Positions 8,073 through 16,421 of a stretch of DNA of 64,000 nt are shown piece after piece (positions within the stretch are counted from its first letter, which is position 1; each line of letters begins with the position of its first letter). Source of the DNA: Vulcanimicrobiota bacterium (GTDB taxonomy: Bacteria > Vulcanimicrobiota > Xenobia > Xenobiales > JADMJV01). The notes beneath the pieces are model-generated. The model did no database searches. It was given only the letters and a program-made list of their open reading frames with translations, and was not told the origin of the DNA. The DNA lies in the NCBI GenBank assembly GCA_023447635.1, contig JAEXNA010000100.1, positions 1 through 64,000 on the forward strand, in the 5' to 3' direction. The translations under genes were made by a program, and so were the position numbers.

Positions 8073-9059
8073 ATGGCTTCCAACGAACCGCCGATCATCA
8101 TCAAAAAAATCGTCAAAGGTGGGCACGGCCATCACGGCGGAAGCTGGAAGGTCGCTTACGCCGACTTCGTGACCGCTATGATGGCGCTGTTCATCGTGCT
8201 CTGGGTGATTGGGCAAGACAAGCCGGTAAAACAGGCGATCGCCATGTATTTCACCGATCCCAGCCTGACCGCCGAGGAGATCTCCATCAAGTTGGCTCAG
8301 GGCGCCGAGGCGGCCATGCCGATCGACGAGGCAGCGCCGGAAGGCCAGAAGCCGCGCGAAGAGCGAGAAGAGCGCCTGAAGCTCCTGGCCAAGAAGGTAA
8401 AGTCGGCTCTGGAGTCGGCCTCTTGGAAGCAGAAGCTGGAAGGCCAGATCGTGATCGAGATGACCGATGAAGGGCTGCGTATCGAACTGCTGGACTATCC
8501 CAACGCGCCGTTTTTCCAGGTCAGCTCGGCCGTCCCCACCGAGCGGACTCGGGTGGCCTTGAAGGCGATCGCTTCGCAGATCCGCGATGTCGACAACCCG
8601 ATAGCTTTGGAAGGTCACACCGACGGCCGCCCCTTTATGACCAAAGGCGGCTACGGCAACTGGGAGCTGTCGTCCGAACGAGCCAATGCAGCCCGTCGTT
8701 TGCTGCTGGCCGGCGGGGTTCCGGAAGGCCGAGTGTCGGCCGTGCGAGGTTACGCGGATACCCGACTGCGGGTCAAATCCGACCCTTACGACGCTCGCAA
8801 CCGGCGCATCAGCATCGTGATCAAGCTCGACGAAAAAGAGGCGCCTCCGGCGGTGGAAAAGCCGCACGCCCCCGAGTCCGAGGGCGGCCACGGTGCCCCG
8901 CCCCAGCTGGGAGCGGCTCCCGAGCCTGCGGTTGCCGAGCTGAAGAAGACGGCTAAGACGATGGAAAAGCGGAAGCCTTCTTCCGGGCAAAAAGCCCCAG
9001 CGAAAGCTCATCGAGCGTCTCCTGCTCGGACTTCTTTACGAGGTCAGAATATTCGCTGA
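8073..9059 (+). CDS. motB: Flagellar stator protein MotB (first set)
   Basis: MotB anchors the stator to peptidoglycan and provides the ion-binding Asp. GGHGHHGGSWKVAYADF at residues 16-32 places this Asp at D31, in the single transmembrane helix. An OmpA-like peptidoglycan-binding domain spans about 165-275 (LEGHTDGRP, then ELSSERANAARR and DARNRRISIVI). A Pro/Lys/Ala-rich tail follows. The last 107 bases overlap the end of fliJ on the opposite strand, so the tail is under double coding constraint. Confidence 0.94.
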   Translation: MASNEPPIIIKKIVKGGHGHHGGSWKVAYADFVTAMMALFIVLWVIGQDKPVKQAIAMYFTDPSLTAEEISIKLAQGAEAAMPIDEAAPEGQKPREEREERLKLLAKKVKSALESASWKQKLEGQIVIEMTDEGLRIELLDYPNAPFFQVSSAVPTERTRVALKAIASQIRDVDNPIALEGHTDGRPFMTKGGYGNWELSSERANAARRLLLAGGVPEGRVSAVRGYADTRLRVKSDPYDARNRRISIVIKLDEKEAPPAVEKPHAPESEGGHGAPPQLGAAPEPAVAELKKTAKTMEKRKPSSGQKAPAKAHRASPARTSLRGQNIR

Positions 9060-9420
9060 ACTTGCCTTCCCGGACTTTCTCCAGACGGGCGATCTCGCGT
9101 CGGTGACCAGCCACCCGTTGCTGACTTAGCTCGAGCAGCCCTTCGAGTTCTCCCCGGCGCTGAGCCAGCATAAAGCGCATCCGCTCGCCGTGGTCGCGCA
9201 GCTGCTGACGGCCCGAGCGAAGCGCCAGGGCCCGAGGGTCGCGACGGAACTGCTCGAGAAACTCGCGCTCCTGGTCGGCGAGCTGCTGTTCCAGGGCCTG
9301 GCGCGCCTCTTCGGCCAACTGCAGCAGCTGCTCCAGCTCCTGATGCGCGGCCAGCGCTTCCACCAGGGCGACCTCTTCGGCGCGAAGGACGGGTTTGAGA
9401 GGGAAACGGAACTTCTTCAT
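8953..9420 (-). CDS. fliJ: Flagellar export protein FliJ
   Basis: FliJ is the coiled-coil stalk of the flagellar export ATPase complex. The 155-residue protein starts with the family pattern MKKFRFPLKPVLRAEE and is almost entirely coiled coil, with a typical end (ETLDELSLGLFARKK). Its ATG overlaps the flhA stop (ATGA), so it is coupled to flhA instead of following fliI as in many bacteria. Its 3' end overlaps motB tail to tail by 107 bases. Confidence 0.85.
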   Translation of the reverse strand: MKKFRFPLKPVLRAEEVALVEALAAHQELEQLLQLAEEARQALEQQLADQEREFLEQFRRDPRALALRSGRQQLRDHGERMRFMLAQRRGELEGLLELSQQRVAGHRREIARLEKVREGKFSEYSDLVKKSEQETLDELSLGLFARKKASAFPSS

Positions 9421-11477
9421 GCCAGGGCGACTCCTGAAGGACGAGCGTTGGTGGCCTCGACCACGGCTACGGTTTCTAAGTTGACGTCTCGCGGGATCTC
9501 CTCGAAAGAGACCACCACCAGACCGGGGACGGCGCGCTCCAGGATGCGGCGGACCAGGGCGCGCACCCGCTGCGAGGTGATGACGACCGGGTCGGCGCCG
9601 GTACGGAGCAGCACGCCGAGCCCTTCGGAGACCCGCGAAATCACGTTACGGATCTGGTTGGGGCTTAGCCCTTTGCCGTGAGGGAGCAGTTCGGCGACCA
9701 CGTCTTCGAGTTCGGGAGAGAGGGTGACGGCAGGCAGACTGCCGTTGTCGCCCACCAGCGAGTTGATCAGCACGTGGGAAACTCGTTCACGAACCTTTTC
9801 GGTCATCCAGGACGGGTCGGTCTCGTGAGCGTTGTCGGACATCGCCTCGAGGATGCCGCGCAGGTCTCGGATCGAGACGCCTTCGTCGAGCAGCGCGCGG
9901 AGCACTTTACCGAAGCGATTGATGTCAACCTGGACGGGGATGACCTCTTCCACCAGTTTCGGATGGGTCTCCTTGAGCCGACGCAGCAGGTCGTGCAGTT
10001 GGTCGCGGCCGAGCAGCAGGCTGGCGTTCCGTTTGAGCAGCTCGGACAGGTGCGTGGCTACCACCGAGGCAGGGTCGACCACGGTGATCCCCTCCATCTC
10101 GGCCCGCTCTTCCTGGGACTCTTCGATCCACAGAGCCGGCAGGCCGAAGGCTGGCTCTTTGACGCTGATCCCGGGGATAGAGGTCTCTTCGGGTGAAATC
10201 ATGGCCAGCAGACGACCGGGGTAGATGTCGCCGGTGCCGACCGTCTGGCCGTACAGCTTCAGGCAGTAAGAGCCGGCGCTCAGGCTAAGGTCGTCGCGGA
10301 TACGGATGGGAGGCACCACGATCCCCAGGTCGGTGGCGCAGCTTCGGCGCACGCCGACCACCCGGGTGAGCAGGCTGCCGTCCTGGCGGTCGTCGACGAG
10401 TTTGACCAGGCCGTAGCCGATCTGCAGCTCGAGCGCTTCCAGGGGAAGCAGCTTCCCGACATCTTCGGGACCGGCGTCCGGCGCCACGTCGTCGCTGAGC
10501 AGGGCGACTTCGGCCGCTTCCTGGGCCAGCATCGCTTTCTCCTGGCTGCGCGCTCCCAGGATGGCGGCTACGCCCAGAGCCAGGAACGGCAGTTTGGGCA
10601 TGCCGGGGATGAGCAGGAAGCCGAACAGCAGCCAGCCCAGGCGGTTGAGCGCCTTCGGGTGGATGAGCAGACCTTTGCTGACGTCTTCACCGAGGTGGGA
10701 ATCCGAGGCCGCGCGTGTCACGATCAGACCGGTCGCGGTGCTGACCAGCAGAGCCGAGATCTGGCCGACCAGCCCGTCGCCGATGGTCAGCAGCGAGTAA
10801 CGCTCGATAGCCTGCTGCCAGGGCATCCCTTTCTGGAAGATGCCGATCAGCAGACCGCCGAAGACGTTGATCAAGGTGATCACCACCGAAGCTATGGCGT
10901 CGCCTTTGACGAACTTGGCCGCGCCGTCCATAGCGCCGTAGAATTCGGCTTCCTGTTCGACCTCGCGCCGCCGAGTTTGGGCTTCTTCTTTGCTGATCAC
11001 GCCGGCCGACATGTCGGCGTCGATGCTCATCTGTTTGCCCGGCAGGGCATCCAGGGTGAAGCGAGCGGACACCTCGGCTACGCGGCCGGCGCCGTTGGTC
11101 ACCACCACGAACTGGATCAGGACCAGGATGGAGAAGATGATGGTCCCCACGATCATGTTCCCACCGACCACGAAGTGACCGAACGTTTCGACCACGTGCC
11201 CGGCGTAGCCGTCCAGCAAGATCAGCCGGGTGGTGGCGACGTTCAGAGCCAGACGCCCCAGAGTCACGACCAGCAAAAGGGGAGGAAAGACGCTGAACTC
11301 GACCGCGCTATGCATGTACATCGAGATCAGCAGCACACCCAGCGAGAACGCGATGCTGAAAGCCAGGAAGAAGTCGAGCAGCAGGGCGGGCAGCGGCAGG
11401 ATCATCACCAGCAGCACACCCATCAGTCCGGTCAAGAACAACAGGTCGGAATGTTTTTTGAACAGGTTCGAAATCAC
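9417..11477 (-). CDS. flhA: Flagellar export gate protein FlhA
   Basis: FlhA is the large export-gate subunit. The first 320 residues contain eight predicted transmembrane segments and the family loop GRLALNVATTRLILL, followed by GRVAEVSARFTLDALPGKQM. The rest is the cytoplasmic ring domain that docks chaperone-substrate complexes. The length of 686 is standard. Its start overlaps the flhB stop (ATGA at 11474-11477) and its stop overlaps fliJ, so flhB-flhA-fliJ is translationally linked. Confidence 0.97.
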   Translation of the reverse strand: MISNLFKKHSDLLFLTGLMGVLLVMILPLPALLLDFFLAFSIAFSLGVLLISMYMHSAVEFSVFPPLLLVVTLGRLALNVATTRLILLDGYAGHVVETFGHFVVGGNMIVGTIIFSILVLIQFVVVTNGAGRVAEVSARFTLDALPGKQMSIDADMSAGVISKEEAQTRRREVEQEAEFYGAMDGAAKFVKGDAIASVVITLINVFGGLLIGIFQKGMPWQQAIERYSLLTIGDGLVGQISALLVSTATGLIVTRAASDSHLGEDVSKGLLIHPKALNRLGWLLFGFLLIPGMPKLPFLALGVAAILGARSQEKAMLAQEAAEVALLSDDVAPDAGPEDVGKLLPLEALELQIGYGLVKLVDDRQDGSLLTRVVGVRRSCATDLGIVVPPIRIRDDLSLSAGSYCLKLYGQTVGTGDIYPGRLLAMISPEETSIPGISVKEPAFGLPALWIEESQEERAEMEGITVVDPASVVATHLSELLKRNASLLLGRDQLHDLLRRLKETHPKLVEEVIPVQVDINRFGKVLRALLDEGVSIRDLRGILEAMSDNAHETDPSWMTEKVRERVSHVLINSLVGDNGSLPAVTLSPELEDVVAELLPHGKGLSPNQIRNVISRVSEGLGVLLRTGADPVVITSQRVRALVRRILERAVPGLVVVSFEEIPRDVNLETVAVVEATNARPSGVALA

Positions 11478-12520
11478 GAGAAGTAGCTCTCCGCAGTTTT
11501 GACAGCGAGGAGCACGCGAGCGGCGGCTTCGAAAAGCTCCTCAGGGATGTAGGTGTCGAGGTCGACTCTGTAGAGCGCTCGAGCCAGCGGCTTGTCCTCG
11601 ACGATGTGTAGTCCCAGCGCGGTGGCCTGGCGGCGGATCTCGAGCGCCAGGTTGTCGACCCCCTTACAGATCACCTGAGGGGCCGCCATGGTGGCGTCGT
11701 ACTTGAGCGCCACGGCGTAGTGAGTGGGGTTGGTGATGAGCACCGAGGCCTCCGGGAGTCGGTTGATACCCGACTTTTTGATCAGCTTGCGTCCGAAGGA
11801 GCGGCGACGGAACTTGACCATCGGGTCGCCCTCGGACTTTTTGTGTTCGTCCTTGATCTCGGTCTTGCTCATCATGAGCCCCTTCATGTAGTCCCAGCGC
11901 TGGTACAGCAGGTCCAGTCCTCCTATAAGCAAGGACAGCGCCAGAAGGCGTTCGGTCAGGGTCTCCATGAAGCCGGCTACCGCCTGGGCTTGCGAGCTGT
12001 GACTCAGGCGCAGCCCGGTGACTGCGTCGCCAAACTCCTGGTAGGTCAGGTTGGTAGCGTAGAAGAGCACGATGACCTTGAGGGTCATACGGACCAGTTC
12101 TACCGCCGTCTGCTTCGAGAACCAGCGACCCGCCGCCGAGAAAAGGTTGAATCGCTGCATGTCTTCGGGCAGCAGACTTGCTTTGAGCTTACCTTTGGTC
12201 AGGAATAGAGCGAGCATCGCGCCGGCCACTCCAGAGACGAAAAGGATGGGCAGAAAGGCACGCAGGCAGAGCCCCAGCAGCGGCGAGTACCAGGAAAAGT
12301 CGGCCAGGTCCAGATGGCTGCCCTGTCCCAGATCGCGCAAGGTCGAGCGCAGATAGAGCATCAGATTGCGGGTCAGCGCCGCTCCTGTCTGACTCAAGGC
12401 CCACAGCGCTACGGCCAGGCTGACCGCCTGCTGCAGCTCCTGGGCGCGCAGCACCTGTCCCTTGCCCTGGGCGTCCTTGAGCTTCTGCTCTGTGGGCTCT
12501 TCGGTGCGTTCGCTGGACAC
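11474..12520 (-). CDS. flhB: Flagellar export switch protein FlhB
   Basis: FlhB switches export from rod/hook to filament substrates. The N-terminus SSERTEEPTEQKLKDAQGKG is the family hallmark, four transmembrane segments follow, and the cytoplasmic domain contains the self-cleaving motif N264-P-T-H267 in LITNPTHYAVALKYD. All residues needed for cleavage are present. The length of 348 is normal. The gene lies four bases after fliR and overlaps flhA. Confidence 0.97.
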   Translation of the reverse strand: MSSERTEEPTEQKLKDAQGKGQVLRAQELQQAVSLAVALWALSQTGAALTRNLMLYLRSTLRDLGQGSHLDLADFSWYSPLLGLCLRAFLPILFVSGVAGAMLALFLTKGKLKASLLPEDMQRFNLFSAAGRWFSKQTAVELVRMTLKVIVLFYATNLTYQEFGDAVTGLRLSHSSQAQAVAGFMETLTERLLALSLLIGGLDLLYQRWDYMKGLMMSKTEIKDEHKKSEGDPMVKFRRRSFGRKLIKKSGINRLPEASVLITNPTHYAVALKYDATMAAPQVICKGVDNLALEIRRQATALGLHIVEDKPLARALYRVDLDTYIPEELFEAAARVLLAVKTAESYFS

Positions 12521-12524
12521 GTCT

Positions 12525-13271
12525 TCAGGCTCCCAAAAGTCCCAGCGTCTTGATCATCAAGGCGTCGATCTCGCTGGTGATCAGCGGCAGCGAGACCGTG
12601 ACCAGAAACAGACCGATCAGGACGCGCAGGGGGGCTGCGGTGGTCAGCATGTTCAGCGAAGGCATCAGGCGGGAGAGGAAGGCCAGGGCGACTTCCACGC
12701 AGAGCATGCCGAACAGGACGGGAAAGAGGATGGAAAGCAAGGCCCCGAAGTAGCCCATCATCAGGGAGTATATCATCCCGCCCAGAGCGGCGTAGCCCTC
12801 TCCAACCATCCCCACCGGACTCCAGCGAAGGCTGCGGGCCAGCGCCTCGACCGCGATCAGGTGAGCGTCGGACTGCAGCAGGCAGAGCAGGGCCAGCGTT
12901 TCCATCAGGGTCGAAAGTAGGGTCTGACTTCCCGTGTCCGCCCCGGGGTTCAGAATGGTGCTGTTGGCCAGGCCGCACTGCAGGTCCATCATGGCGCCGG
13001 CGCCGCCACAGGCGGAGACGACGAACAGGAACACCCAGCCCATGGCGCCCCCGATCATCAGCTCCCAGAGCACTCCGACCAGCAGCCCCGGAGCGCTGCC
13101 CGGAACGGCTTGTACGGTGGGAGTGAGGGGGGCGATCAAGGGAGTCAGAACGACCGCCAGGCCGACCCGAAAGGTCCTCGGAAGGGCCGAGTTCTTGAAC
13201 AGCGGCAAGGTCACCAGCATTCCGCTAAAGCGGAAAAAGACCAGCAGCACGGTCCACACCCCCGGGGTCAT
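12525..13271 (-). CDS. fliR: Flagellar export gate protein FliR
   Basis: FliR is an integral subunit of the FliPQR export gate. The 248-residue protein is hydrophobic throughout, starts with VLLVFFRFSGMLVTLPLF and ends with the family-like segment PLRVLIGLFLVTVSLPLI. The ATG at 13271 overlaps the fliQ stop (ATGA), which fixes the start over an ATG 18 bases upstream. The typical order fliQ-fliR-flhB-flhA is kept. Confidence 0.92.
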   Translation of the reverse strand: MTPGVWTVLLVFFRFSGMLVTLPLFKNSALPRTFRVGLAVVLTPLIAPLTPTVQAVPGSAPGLLVGVLWELMIGGAMGWVFLFVVSACGGAGAMMDLQCGLANSTILNPGADTGSQTLLSTLMETLALLCLLQSDAHLIAVEALARSLRWSPVGMVGEGYAALGGMIYSLMMGYFGALLSILFPVLFGMLCVEVALAFLSRLMPSLNMLTTAAPLRVLIGLFLVTVSLPLITSEIDALMIKTLGLLGA

Positions 13272-13528
13272 CGCAGCGCGCTTCTCCACAGCACCATCAT
13301 CAGATCGATCAGGCGGCTGCTCATCCAGGGGGTCAGCAGAAACAGGGTCCCGACGCCGGAGAGCAGCTTCGGTACGAAGGACAGCGACTGCTCCTGGATC
13401 TGGGTCAGTGCCTGGACCACGCTGATCCCCAGTCCCACGACCGAGATCACCAGAAGGATCGGCATCGAGACGAGGAGGCTGGTCGTCATCACCAGACGGG
13501 AGAGTTCTAGAAGGTCGATGTCCTGCAC
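13268..13528 (-). CDS. fliQ: Flagellar export gate protein FliQ
   Basis: FliQ is the small two-helix subunit of the export gate. The 86-residue protein has VMTTSLLVSMPILLVISVVG, then the conserved ALTQIQEQSLSFVPKLL, then a second hydrophobic helix. The GTG at 13528 gives the usual family length; an upstream ATG would add 19 residues of basic sequence unlike FliQ. AGGAAGG is immediately upstream of the GTG with short spacing. fliP and fliO, which normally precede fliQ, are not in the window. Confidence 0.88.
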   Translation of the reverse strand: MQDIDLLELSRLVMTTSLLVSMPILLVISVVGLGISVVQALTQIQEQSLSFVPKLLSGVGTLFLLTPWMSSRLIDLMMVLWRSALR

Positions 13529-13573
13529 GACCTTCCTATTGCTCCCTTTAGGGAAACCCACTTTTGCACCCCT

Positions 13574-13599
13574 TAAATCCCGCATAAACGGTCCGATAG
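13574..13599 (+). promoter_or_regulatory. Candidate FliA (sigma-28) promoter for the fliE operon
   Basis: TAAA at 13574-13577 is followed after 14 bases by TCCGATAG at 13592-13599. This is close to the sigma-28 pattern TAAA-N15-GCCGATAA, one base short in spacing and with two mismatches. It lies 93 bases upstream of the fliE ATG in the divergent fliQ/fliE gap. A basal-body operon under FliA control would differ from the enteric class hierarchy. Confidence 0.4.
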
Positions 13600-13692
13600 T
13601 GGGTCGGAGCCTATCCTGGGAAAGATTTCCTGGGAGGTGGAAGTGGGTCGCCCCCGGGGCGGTAATGGCATGGTTGGAAAGGAGTTCTGACC

Positions 13693-14019
13693 ATGCAGTT
13701 TCCGATTGGAACCATACTCACCAAGGCGGCCGGAAGTGCGCTCGAGCGCGTCCTACCGGGAGGCCAACCCAACGGGCCCGCCGGCCCAACCACGGGCGCC
13801 GCCGGCTCGAGCACCCCGTTTGCCGAGACGCTCAAGAACCTCAACGACACCCAGACCGCCTCTTATTCTCAGGGCGAAGGTCTGGTCCGCGGCGAGGCCA
13901 GCAATCTCCATCAAGTGGTCAGCCAGGTCGAAGAGGCCAGCTTGACCCTGAACCTGGCCGTCGCGCTGCGCAACAAGGCCGTGGAAGCTTATCAAGAAGT
14001 GATGAGGATCCAGGTCTAA
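13693..14019 (+). CDS. fliE: Flagellar MS-ring/rod junction protein FliE
   Basis: FliE links the MS ring to the proximal rod and is among the first exported subunits. The C-terminal half fits the family: an amphipathic helix, then LHQVVSQVEEASLTLNLAV, then RNKAVEAYQEVMRIQV at the end. The N-terminal part is Gly/Pro-rich and variable. AAAGGAG precedes the ATG by eight bases. The gene is first in a run of six flagellar genes, and its stop overlaps the flgB start (TAATG). Confidence 0.93.
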   Translation: MQFPIGTILTKAAGSALERVLPGGQPNGPAGPTTGAAGSSTPFAETLKNLNDTQTASYSQGEGLVRGEASNLHQVVSQVEEASLTLNLAVALRNKAVEAYQEVMRIQV

Positions 14020-14372
14020 TGTCAGGCTGGCAAGGGATCTTCCAGGGCGGCGATTTCCGCTCGCTGCGGGCTGGAATGGAGGCCAACTGGCGCACCTCGA
14101 TGGAGGTGAACCATAATCTGGCCAACGCCGAAACTCCGGATTTTTCGGCCAGGCAGACCGACTTCAAGAGTGTCCTTCTGGACCAGCCCGGGCAGCCTGC
14201 CAAAGGCGAGGCGTTCGAGCTTTACATGGAGGACCTGCGCGGCCCCGAGCCGTTCAATCTCGAGGGCGAGCTGGCCAGAATGTCCCGCTCGGGTCTGGAG
14301 AACGAAGCTGTCGCCAAGGTGCTGCAGAAACGCTACGCCGATCTGCGCTACGTGATCAGGGAAGGCCGCTAA
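14019..14372 (+). CDS. flgB: Flagellar proximal rod protein FlgB
   Basis: FlgB is a rod subunit. The 117-residue protein carries the rod signature in modified form: MEVNHNLANAETPDFSARQT, where the usual N-x-A-N-x-x-T-P-x-Y ends in Phe. A C-terminal helical segment (NEAVAKVLQKRYADLRYVIR) packs in the rod core. The ATG overlaps the fliE stop by one base. Here flgB and flgC follow fliE, whereas many genomes place fliE after flgC. Confidence 0.88.
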   Translation: MSGWQGIFQGGDFRSLRAGMEANWRTSMEVNHNLANAETPDFSARQTDFKSVLLDQPGQPAKGEAFELYMEDLRGPEPFNLEGELARMSRSGLENEAVAKVLQKRYADLRYVIREGR

Positions 14373-14376
14373 GACG

Positions 14377-14814
14377 ATGGCGCTTTACGGCAACATGAAC
14401 ATCTCGCAGTCCGGTCTGGCCGCTTCGCGCCAGCGCCTGGAGGCCGCCAGCAGCAACCTGGCCAACGCCGAGACGGCCGCCTCGACGCCCGGCGCGGTGT
14501 ACCAACCGCTGCGCGTGGTGCAGAGCGCTCAGAGTCAGGCCGAAGACCTGACCCAGCCGTTCTCCAGCGGGGTGCCGCAAGGGCGCGGAGTGCTCTCGCA
14601 GGTGACCGCCATGCCGGGCCGGGTACGCGCCGAGTTCGACCCGGACCACCCTGATGCCGACGATCAGGGCTACGTCTACTATCCCGACCTCGACGTGACC
14701 GAAGAGGTCTCGGAGATGATGGCTGCGCGTCGGGCCTACCAGATCGGCCTGACCGCCTACGGCGAGGCCAAGCAGATGTTTCATTCCACACTGGATATTC
14801 TTAGAGGGGCGTGA
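14377..14814 (+). CDS. flgC: Flagellar proximal rod protein FlgC
   Basis: FlgC is a rod subunit of 145 residues. MNISQSGLAASRQRLEAASS followed by NLANAETAAS is the N-terminal rod signature, and VTEEVSEMMAARRAYQIGLT near the C-terminus is the matching rod/hook helix. It begins four bases after flgB and runs to the fliF start region. The stop TGA lies within a GTGACCATG junction that offers two possible fliF starts. Confidence 0.94.
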   Translation: MALYGNMNISQSGLAASRQRLEAASSNLANAETAASTPGAVYQPLRVVQSAQSQAEDLTQPFSSGVPQGRGVLSQVTAMPGRVRAEFDPDHPDADDQGYVYYPDLDVTEEVSEMMAARRAYQIGLTAYGEAKQMFHSTLDILRGA

Positions 14815-14816
14815 CC

Positions 14817-16406
14817 ATGGATAAGGTCAAGAATGCTCTGGAGAGCTGGAATACCGCTCCCATCGCTGCAAAAGTCTTGCTGGCGACCATGCTCAGCGGC
14901 CTGCTGGCCGCTGTCGCGGTGGTCGGCTGGAGCGCTGGACAGACGCCGAAAGTTCCGCTGATCGCTGGGCAGAGCCTGGAAGAGGTCAGCCGGGTGACGG
15001 CCAAGCTCGACGAGCTCGGGGCGCCCTACGAACTGGCGGCGAACGGCAGCACGGTTCTGGTCGACGAGGGCCAGCGCCAGCAGTTGCGCGTCGAACTGGC
15101 CGGCGCCGGCATCATGGCCAAACAGGCGCCGGGCTTCGAGCTGTTCGAAAACAGCCAGCTGCAGCGGTCGGATTTCTCCGAGCGTGTGACCTATCTGCGC
15201 GCCCTACAGGGCGAACTGGCCGCCACCATCTCGGAGATCCCCGAGATCAAGTCGGCCCGCGTGCACCTGAACATCCCAAGGGAAACGCTGTTCATGGATG
15301 ACGCTACCGTCCCCACCGCCTCGGTGCTGCTCGAGCTGAATCCTGGAATGAATCTGAGCAAGACCCAGGTCGCGGGAATTCTGCACCTGGTGGCCGGCTC
15401 GGTCGACGGGATGAAACCCGAGAGCGTGACCTTGATGGACGCTAGCGGAGCGCTGCATCTGTCGGGAGAGAGCCTGGAGGAGATGGATCAGGGTAAAGGC
15501 GCCGACGGTCAGGATACCGCCGGTCAGCTGACCAACGCCGGGCAGACCCTGGTCGACCGGGTTCTCGGACCGGGTCGCGCGGTGGTCCGCGTGCAGGTTC
15601 AGTACGCCGAAGAAGACTCGCGCACCGAGCGGGAAACCGTCGAGCCGGTCTCGGGTGGGCGTGGCCTGCCGATTTCGGAAGAAGGCACTGAAGAGTCCTA
15701 CCTGGGCACCCGGCGCGCTTCGGCCGGAGAAGGCGGCGGGGTGGTCAGTGTGGCCCCTAGTCCGGCTCCGAGAAACGCCGACAGCGGCGAGAGCAAGCCG
15801 TCGTATAGTCAGAAAAGCAATAAAGTTCAGTACGAAGTGAACCGGGTCAAAGAGACGGTCGAGCGCAAGCGCGGACGAATCGCCCGGGTCAGCGCGTCCG
15901 TGGTCGTCGACGCCGGCCTGAAGCTGTCAGACAAAGAGCTGGCGTCGCTGGCCGAAGGCGTCAAAGGCGCCGTCGGCTACTCGAACGCCCGAGGCGATGG
16001 ATTCAGCTTGGAAGCGGTGGCTTTCCGGCGCGACTACTTAGAAGACCTGTCCCAGCCGGTCGCCGCCACGGCCGCTGTTCCGACCGGCAGTCGCCTGGGC
16101 CTGCTGGCCGCCGTGGCGGTCGGATGCCTGGCCCTGGCCGGACTGCTCTACGCCCTGGCTCGCCGCAAGAAGAAGAAAGCCAGCGCGGAAGCGGCCCAGA
16201 CCGTCTGGGTCGACGTGGACCAGCACCCGCCGCTGCTGGAAGAGAACATCACCAGCGAGAGCACTCTCGACTTGACCTTACCGGAAGAGATCCCCTACCT
16301 CGAGCCGCTGCTCGACCGCGAAGCGCTGCTCCGCGAAGTGGGCGCTCTGGCCGCCGAACACCCCGACCTGGTCGCTCGTATCATCGAGCGCTGGCTGACC
16401 GAATAA
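14817..16406 (+). CDS. fliF: Flagellar MS-ring protein FliF
   Basis: FliF builds the MS ring in the inner membrane. A transmembrane helix lies at about residues 20-40. It is followed by the YscJ-like ring domains (VPLIAGQSLEEVSRVTAKLD, then RVHLNIPRETLF), a variable periplasmic collar, and a second transmembrane helix near 435-455. The acidic C-terminal tail (VARIIERWLTE) is the FliG-binding segment. AGAGGGG at 14803-14809 favours the ATG at 14817; a GTG at 14811 that overlaps the flgC stop would add two residues. The length of about 529 is normal. Confidence 0.95.
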   Translation: MDKVKNALESWNTAPIAAKVLLATMLSGLLAAVAVVGWSAGQTPKVPLIAGQSLEEVSRVTAKLDELGAPYELAANGSTVLVDEGQRQQLRVELAGAGIMAKQAPGFELFENSQLQRSDFSERVTYLRALQGELAATISEIPEIKSARVHLNIPRETLFMDDATVPTASVLLELNPGMNLSKTQVAGILHLVAGSVDGMKPESVTLMDASGALHLSGESLEEMDQGKGADGQDTAGQLTNAGQTLVDRVLGPGRAVVRVQVQYAEEDSRTERETVEPVSGGRGLPISEEGTEESYLGTRRASAGEGGGVVSVAPSPAPRNADSGESKPSYSQKSNKVQYEVNRVKETVERKRGRIARVSASVVVDAGLKLSDKELASLAEGVKGAVGYSNARGDGFSLEAVAFRRDYLEDLSQPVAATAAVPTGSRLGLLAAVAVGCLALAGLLYALARRKKKKASAEAAQTVWVDVDQHPPLLEENITSESTLDLTLPEEIPYLEPLLDREALLREVGALAAEHPDLVARIIERWLTE

Positions 16407-16421
16407 CACAGGGAGTACAAG

